8,918 bases of DNA from JANOAR01 sp031411235 (GTDB lineage: Bacteria > Verrucomicrobiota > Verrucomicrobiia > Verrucomicrobiales > Verrucomicrobiaceae), in the NCBI GenBank assembly GCA_031411235.1, contig JANOAR010000054.1, forward strand, positions 1 to 8,918. The letters run 5' to 3'. Below, one piece after another: positions 5,443 to 8,918 of the stretch. The position numbers and the translations under genes were made by a program. Below the pieces are notes generated by a model. It was not told the origin of the DNA, made no database searches, and saw only the letters and a list, made by a program, of their open reading frames with translations. Within the stretch, counting starts at the first letter, position 1. Each line of letters opens with the position of its first letter.

Positions 5443-5700
5443 ATGTCACCTCTTCAAAAGTTCTTCGTTCGTATTCTGCCTCGCCGATGGGCTGTGAGCA
5501 TGGAGGCAGACTCACGCTCGTGGATGATGCGGTGTTCGTGCGGTTTCGCGCAGTCCATCTGGGAGTTGGGCGGTATCCGTTGGAAAGCAAGCCAGTCACG
5601 CACCTACTCCTTCATAAAGTGTCCACAGTGCGGTAAACGCTCCTGGCACAAGCTTTTCCGCGCCACGCAGGCGACTTCAGAGCCGCCCAAGACACAGTAA
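5443..5700 (+). CDS. Small zinc-ribbon-like protein of unknown function
   Basis: 85 residues from ATG 5443, the first ATG after the attC-like site and 14 nt beyond its right core. The frame is open further upstream, but that would overlap the palindrome and the previous gene. Four cysteines form CxC (Cys31, Cys33) and CxxC (Cys60, Cys63, in CPQCG) 26 residues apart, as in zinc ribbons. Between them lies a conserved-looking ELGGIRWKA, followed by a SWHKLFR end. I recall related short proteins in Planctomycetes and Verrucomicrobia, without known function. The N-terminal 20 residues are basic (MSPLQKFFVRILPRRW) and could be membrane-interactive or a nucleic-acid-binding tail. No signal peptide is clear. 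No attC follows; the opposing gene ends 71 bp downstream. Confidence 0.72.
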   Translation: MSPLQKFFVRILPRRWAVSMEADSRSWMMRCSCGFAQSIWELGGIRWKASQSRTYSFIKCPQCGKRSWHKLFRATQATSEPPKTQ

Positions 5701-5771
5701 AGCAGTAAAGGAAGTGAACTGCGACCAGCGTATCGAGCTGAAGCTCGGCACCCATCTCCGCCGACTAGGCG

Positions 5772-7328
5772 TCACTCGCTGCCCCAGGGCTTGGCGAACA
5801 GGGGGGAGAAGGGGCCGAGTTTTTCCCTTCGCCACCAGCGGCCTGTTTTGGCCCGTTCCTCCGGGGTGGTGAAGTGGTAGCGATACAGCACGGCTCGGGC
5901 ACGGGTGATTTTTTCGCGGGCGATGGACGGCTCGCCGACGAGGGCCCACACGGATTCCCGTTGCTCGACGAGTGCCTGCATGAAGGCCCCAAACCAATGC
6001 ATGGGCGAGCGCGGGTCGTTATCGCGCTCTGGCACGTAACTGCCGTAAAACACGGCAAACCACATTTGCCAGTCGAGTCGCGGCTGATGCGGAGCGACCA
6101 TGCCGGGGGCTTGCGTGGGATCCGAGGGCTTCCATTTCCACGGTAGCTCGACATAAAAAATGCCGTCATCACTGACCTCCACCACGACTTCCAAACGCTC
6201 ATCGGTCATGTCCTGGAAGAGGCCATAAGCATTCACACTGCGCAGCCCCGCCACTGCCGCGTACGGCCGCACCAGCAGGTCGGGGGCCTTCGCCGTGTAG
6301 CCTGGGATGCGGCCCGTGAGAAAGCCATCGGCTGCCACGAGGCTGAGAAGGATGAGCAACGCCGTGGCAGCATAAAGGGGCGCGTGCCAGGCGGCCCAGC
6401 GTTGCCTCGGCACGTCGATGGGCAGCGGCACATGCAGCCAGTGGCGCAACCTCGCCGGCCACCAACGGTCATCCAGCAGCGAGAGCGCCAGCACGATGGT
6501 GAGGAGGTTGAAGAAGTTATAGTTGCCCGTGGCAGCCACGCCGAGCATGAGCAGCGTGAAGCCCGCGCACGCGGCGAGCCTGCCCCAGCGCCCGCACCAC
6601 ATCAGCAGCGGCAAGCCCAGCTCGATGGCATACATGATGTAGCAATCGAAGACATGCACGCTGCGCGGCAGTTGATGCGCCCACCAAGCAATCCAGTGGG
6701 GCAGTGGCTGAGTTTCAAAATGATACAGCAAGGCCGTGCAGTCGCGCCAGACACGGTCGCCGCCGCCGAGCTTCACCCAGCCGCTCAGCAGCATCAGGCG
6801 AAACAGCAGCCAGTGCAGCAGGAATACCGCACCCGTGGGCGCATCGGGACTAGCGGCCACCACACGCGGAGCCCACCACCGCCACGGCGCGAGGAAGAGC
6901 ACGAGCAGCCCCGCCTCCAACAACAGCGCGTCCCATTGAAACCCCATGAACACACCGCCCGTGGTCGCGAGGGAGAGATAGGCAAACCACAGCCACGCAA
7001 GCAGCGGCCTCTGGCACACGCCCGCCATCACGAGCAAGGCCACGACGACACTGCTCCAACACAGCCATAACATGCCAGCATCGCTGCACCCCCAGCGAAA
7101 CAGCGTGGGGAAGTCGAGCCAGCTCACGTCGTTCGCATGGACAGCATCGAGTAGCCTCTCCGCTGGCAGGATGCCCCCGGCTCCGACTAGCCCAAGGCAC
7201 TGCACGGCCCACGAGGCAAACGCGATGGCATAGACCAAGGCGATGCCGCGTGGCAGCAACCAACGCACCGCACGATACGTGGGCGGTGTTTGCCAGAGTG
7301 TTTTCATCAGTGCCTGCATACGGCTCAT
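5772..7328 (-). CDS. Lipase maturation factor family protein (polytopic membrane protein)
   Basis: 518 residues, with several hydrophobic segments in about the first 335 residues (around 28-48, 86-103, 108-122, 133-148, 167-183, 228-245, 250-265, 270-285, 315-333), then a soluble C-terminal part. Family features: LLLEAGLLVLFLAP (136-149), LLFRLMLLSGWVKL with GGD-x-x-W (174-194), HFETQPLP (203-210), NYNFFNLLTI (269-278), YGLFQDMTDERLEV (368-381), PHQPRLDWQMWFA (413-425) and YRYHFTT (482-488). In animals LMF1 helps lipoprotein lipase fold in the ER; bacterial members have no established role. The start overlaps the dtd stop as ATGA (7325-7328), which supports this start and translational coupling. 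Further in-frame Met codons lie at 4 and 8. Length is usual for the bacterial family, so the gene looks intact. Confidence 0.93.
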   Translation of the reverse strand: MSRMQALMKTLWQTPPTYRAVRWLLPRGIALVYAIAFASWAVQCLGLVGAGGILPAERLLDAVHANDVSWLDFPTLFRWGCSDAGMLWLCWSSVVVALLVMAGVCQRPLLAWLWFAYLSLATTGGVFMGFQWDALLLEAGLLVLFLAPWRWWAPRVVAASPDAPTGAVFLLHWLLFRLMLLSGWVKLGGGDRVWRDCTALLYHFETQPLPHWIAWWAHQLPRSVHVFDCYIMYAIELGLPLLMWCGRWGRLAACAGFTLLMLGVAATGNYNFFNLLTIVLALSLLDDRWWPARLRHWLHVPLPIDVPRQRWAAWHAPLYAATALLILLSLVAADGFLTGRIPGYTAKAPDLLVRPYAAVAGLRSVNAYGLFQDMTDERLEVVVEVSDDGIFYVELPWKWKPSDPTQAPGMVAPHQPRLDWQMWFAVFYGSYVPERDNDPRSPMHWFGAFMQALVEQRESVWALVGEPSIAREKITRARAVLYRYHFTTPEERAKTGRWWRREKLGPFSPLFAKPWGSE

Positions 7329-7777
7329 TCGCGCGACTTGGAGTCCAATAAGATCGTCACAGGCCCATCGTTGACCAGGGCCACCTGCATGTCAGCACCA
7401 AAGACACCACGCGGCACAGGCCGAGCGAGATAGGCCTCTAGCAGAAGGAGAAAATGCTCATACAACGGCACCGCCTGCTCGGGCCGCGCCGCACGAATGA
7501 AGCTGGGCCGATTGCCTTTTTTTGTGGCGGCATGAAGCGTGAACTGGCTGACCACGAGCACATCACCCGCGATGTCTTTGATGCTGAGATTCATCTTGCC
7601 CTCAGCATCGGCGAAGATGCGCATCTGCGTGAGCTTCTGCACCAGCCACGCCGCATCTTCCTCGCCATCGGCAGCCTCAATACCGATGAGCACAAGCAGT
7701 CCCGTGCCGATGCGAGCCACGACTTCACCCGCGATGGTGACGCTGGCGGAAGTGGTGCGTTGGAGGACGAGGCGCAT
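7325..7777 (-). CDS. dtd: D-aminoacyl-tRNA deacylase
   Basis: 150 residues, the normal length. Dtd hydrolyses D-amino acids, and also glycine mischarged on tRNA-Ala, from tRNAs in the cytoplasm, as chirality proofreading for translation. Diagnostic motifs are present: the N-terminal MRLVLQRTTSASVTI strand, RIFADAEGKMNLS (53-65), the active-site SQFTL (77-81), RPSF (90-93), and FGADMQV followed by NDGPVTILL (136-144), the Gly-cisPro loop that excludes L-aminoacyl substrates. No essential residue appears missing. It is co-directional with, and overlaps by 4 bp, the lipase-maturation-factor gene, so the two are probably one transcript. The upstream Uma2-type gene ends 39 bp away, with no terminator in between. 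No Shine-Dalgarno precedes the ATG. Confidence 0.97.
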   Translation of the reverse strand: MRLVLQRTTSASVTIAGEVVARIGTGLLVLIGIEAADGEEDAAWLVQKLTQMRIFADAEGKMNLSIKDIAGDVLVVSQFTLHAATKKGNRPSFIRAARPEQAVPLYEHFLLLLEAYLARPVPRGVFGADMQVALVNDGPVTILLDSKSRE

Positions 7778-7816
7778 GGCGATGGCTGATGGACGAACAC
7801 CTGCGCCATCCGGTGC

Positions 7817-8449
7817 TCACAGCCCGCTGTCAAACAACTCGGCGACCAGAACGGCAAAGCCGGGCAGCACTTCGCCACCTGTGAGCGTGTCATTCGTATC
7901 GCTGGCGACAACAGTGGTAATGCGCGGCGATGTAAACACGCGCACTTGCTTGAACATGGGCTCGACGATCCAAATAAGCTGAGTGCCCATCTCAAAGTAC
8001 TGATTGATCTTCTCAAACACATCATTCCACTCGTTGCCGGGTGAGATGACTTCGACCACAAGCTCGGGAGCCACGTCGAGGAAGACCTTGGAGGTCACTT
8101 GCGCCATGCGCTCGTGCGAGATGAAGACCACATCCGCGCCTCTCGTGGTGGGCTTGTCTGCGGTGACTTGGATGCCAACGTCGCCGCCAAGCACAAACCC
8201 GAGCTTATGCTTGCGAACATAGTCCCTCAACTCAGAGCAGAGGTTCGCCAGCGTGATTCCATGGGAGTAGTTATTGAGTGACATAGGTTTGATCTTTCCA
8301 TCCACTAGCTCCGCATGGCCAAACTCGCCAAGGCGCTGCACAAACTCCTCCTGCGTGATCAGCACCTCAACAGATGAAGCCTCTTCGCTAGCAAGGTCGG
8401 CAGAGCCTTTAGTTGTGCGGCTGGGACGTTCGAGAGTGTCTGCGTTCAT
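7817..8449 (-). CDS. Uma2 family (DUF820) restriction-endonuclease-fold protein
   Basis: 210 residues. The Uma2/DUF820 family has a PD-(D/E)XK-like nuclease fold and is very abundant in Cyanobacteria, Planctomycetes and Verrucomicrobia; its biological role is not settled. Visible family marks: ELVDGKI at 47-53, with HG at 64-65, GADVVFI (104-110, candidate metal-binding Asp106), PELVVEVISPGNE (128-140, Glu133), then Lys147 and a YFEMGTQLIWIVEP segment (151-164). The first 27 residues are low-complexity, Ser/Glu-rich and probably disordered. The frame begins at ATG 8449; a shorter start is possible, since the conserved domain begins near residue 29. It is 48 bp downstream of the dehydratase stop and 39 bp upstream of dtd, compatible with co-transcription. 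The active-site set looks complete. Confidence 0.88.
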   Translation of the reverse strand: MNADTLERPSRTTKGSADLASEEASSVEVLITQEEFVQRLGEFGHAELVDGKIKPMSLNNYSHGITLANLCSELRDYVRKHKLGFVLGGDVGIQVTADKPTTRGADVVFISHERMAQVTSKVFLDVAPELVVEVISPGNEWNDVFEKINQYFEMGTQLIWIVEPMFKQVRVFTSPRITTVVASDTNDTLTGGEVLPGFAVLVAELFDSGL

Positions 8450-8497
8450 GATGCGAAGTGTATTCGAGTTTCGGCAATTCGGAATTCGGTTTTTTTA

Positions 8498-8918
8498 TCA
8501 ATGTATCTCCGGCTCTGGCGTGTCCGGCCCGTGCTGGAGGAAGTCGAAGTCGCAGCCTTCGTGTGCTTGCGTCACATGCTCGACATACATCTTGCCGTAG
8601 CCTCGGGCAAACTTGGTTGCGGGCCTTGTCCAGGCAGCGCGGCGTGTGGCGAGTTCCTCGTCGGAGATGAGAACATTGAGCGTGCGAGCGGCTAAATTTA
8701 GCTCAATAAGGTCGCCTGTTTTCACGAAAGCGAGCGGGCCACCGACAGCGCTCTCGGGGCTGACGTGGAGCACGCATGTGCCGTAGCTGGTGCCGCTCAT
8801 GCGGGCATCGGAGACGCGCACCATATCGCGCACGCCTTGCATGAGCAGCTTCTTCGGCACAGGCAACATGCCCCACTCGGGCATTCCTGGCGCACCCACG
8901 GGGCCAGCGCTGCGCAGC
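8498..8918 (-). CDS. IlvD/Edd family dehydratase, C-terminal part (likely sugar-acid dehydratase)
   Basis: The last 139 residues; the gene runs off the right edge, and the frame is open to 8918 (LRSAGPVGAPGMPEWGMLP). IlvD/Edd enzymes are cytoplasmic Fe-S and Mg dependent dehydratases acting on dihydroxy acids (branched-chain amino acid synthesis) or aldonic acids (sugar breakdown). Visible: GMPEWGMLPVPKKLL, then VRVSDARMSGTSYGT, where the serine of MSGT is the conserved base or ligand region, and ESAVGGPLAFVKTGDLI, the C-terminal beta-barrel. The end, EHVTQAHEGCDFDFL, resembles aldonate dehydratases (L-arabinonate or D-xylonate type) more than classical IlvD, so I favour a sugar-acid role, as inference. 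Substrate cannot be fixed from this fragment. The stop is 48 bp upstream of the Uma2-family start. Confidence 0.93.
   Translation of the reverse strand, partial: LRSAGPVGAPGMPEWGMLPVPKKLLMQGVRDMVRVSDARMSGTSYGTCVLHVSPESAVGGPLAFVKTGDLIELNLAARTLNVLISDEELATRRAAWTRPATKFARGYGKMYVEHVTQAHEGCDFDFLQHGPDTPEPEIH

Larger units (their letters stand above)
4085..5700 (+). mobile_element. Putative integron gene-cassette cluster lacking an integrase in the window
   Basis: Three short + strand genes (4114-4497, 4872-5333, 5443-5700) lie between two attC-like imperfect palindromes (4531-4598, 5336-5428). The first and third genes start 13-25 nt after a GTT-type core, and the first and second end 2-33 nt before a left core. 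All three run in one direction, are small and functionally unrelated, and two carry signal peptides. G+C is lower and codon use more mixed than in the flanking genes. These are hallmarks of cassette arrays; with no intI visible it would be a CALIN-type cluster. Against this, the middle cassette's ends are not complementary, no attC follows the third gene, and the cores deviate from consensus. An ordinary gene cluster with terminators is the alternative. Confidence 0.5.

Noticed and set aside
5734..5747. Terminator between the convergent genes (CGAGC-TGAA-GCTCG)
   Set aside because: The stem is only 5 bp and there is no T-run on either strand.
6384..7070. 228-codon plus-strand gene
   Set aside because: Shadow of the lipase-maturation-factor gene; a Gln/His/Arg-rich translation with no domain.

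Overview
The window looks like chromosomal DNA of a Verrucomicrobiota bacterium, probably near Prosthecobacter/Verrucomicrobium. I infer this from the high G+C, strongly C-ending codons, a very large exported repeat protein with SdrD-B-like modules and a TIGR02597-like C-terminus, a bacterial lipase-maturation-factor homologue, a Uma2 protein, and starts that mostly lack a Shine-Dalgarno sequence. The assignment rests on recognising families, not on a marker gene.

Left part (1-3328, + strand): the 3' portion of a giant surface or secreted protein. Four nearly identical 306-bp (102-codon) repeats are followed by a diverged SdrD-B-like module, a carboxypeptidase-regulatory-like module, a Ca-binding-type DGDG loop and a long C-terminal domain. 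The reading frame is open from nucleotide 2 except for one in-frame TGA at 395-397, inside a locally degenerate stretch of the second repeat.

Intergenic part (3329-4082): no credible gene. It holds two adjacent GC-rich hairpins, a 12-unit minisatellite alternating 20- and 21-bp units, and a less structured stretch with a 10-bp inverted repeat.

Middle part (about 4083-5700, + strand): three short genes with visibly lower G+C than their neighbours. They encode an exported DUF5329/YfeK-like protein, another small exported protein, and a small zinc-ribbon protein. Imperfect palindromes resembling integron attC sites lie between them. The first gene is bracketed by a perfect 12-bp inverted repeat placed where a cassette start and its own attC left core should be. 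This looks like a short integron-cassette cluster without an integrase in the window, and is the most interesting part. One boundary (the middle cassette) does not fit the model.

Right part (5772-8918, - strand): four co-directional genes, read right to left: an IlvD/Edd-family dehydratase (cut by the window edge), a Uma2-family protein, D-aminoacyl-tRNA deacylase (dtd), and a polytopic lipase-maturation-factor family protein. The last two overlap by ATGA and are probably translationally coupled. Gaps of 48 and 39 bp between the others allow a single operon. These genes converge on the cassette-like cluster across a 71-bp gap.
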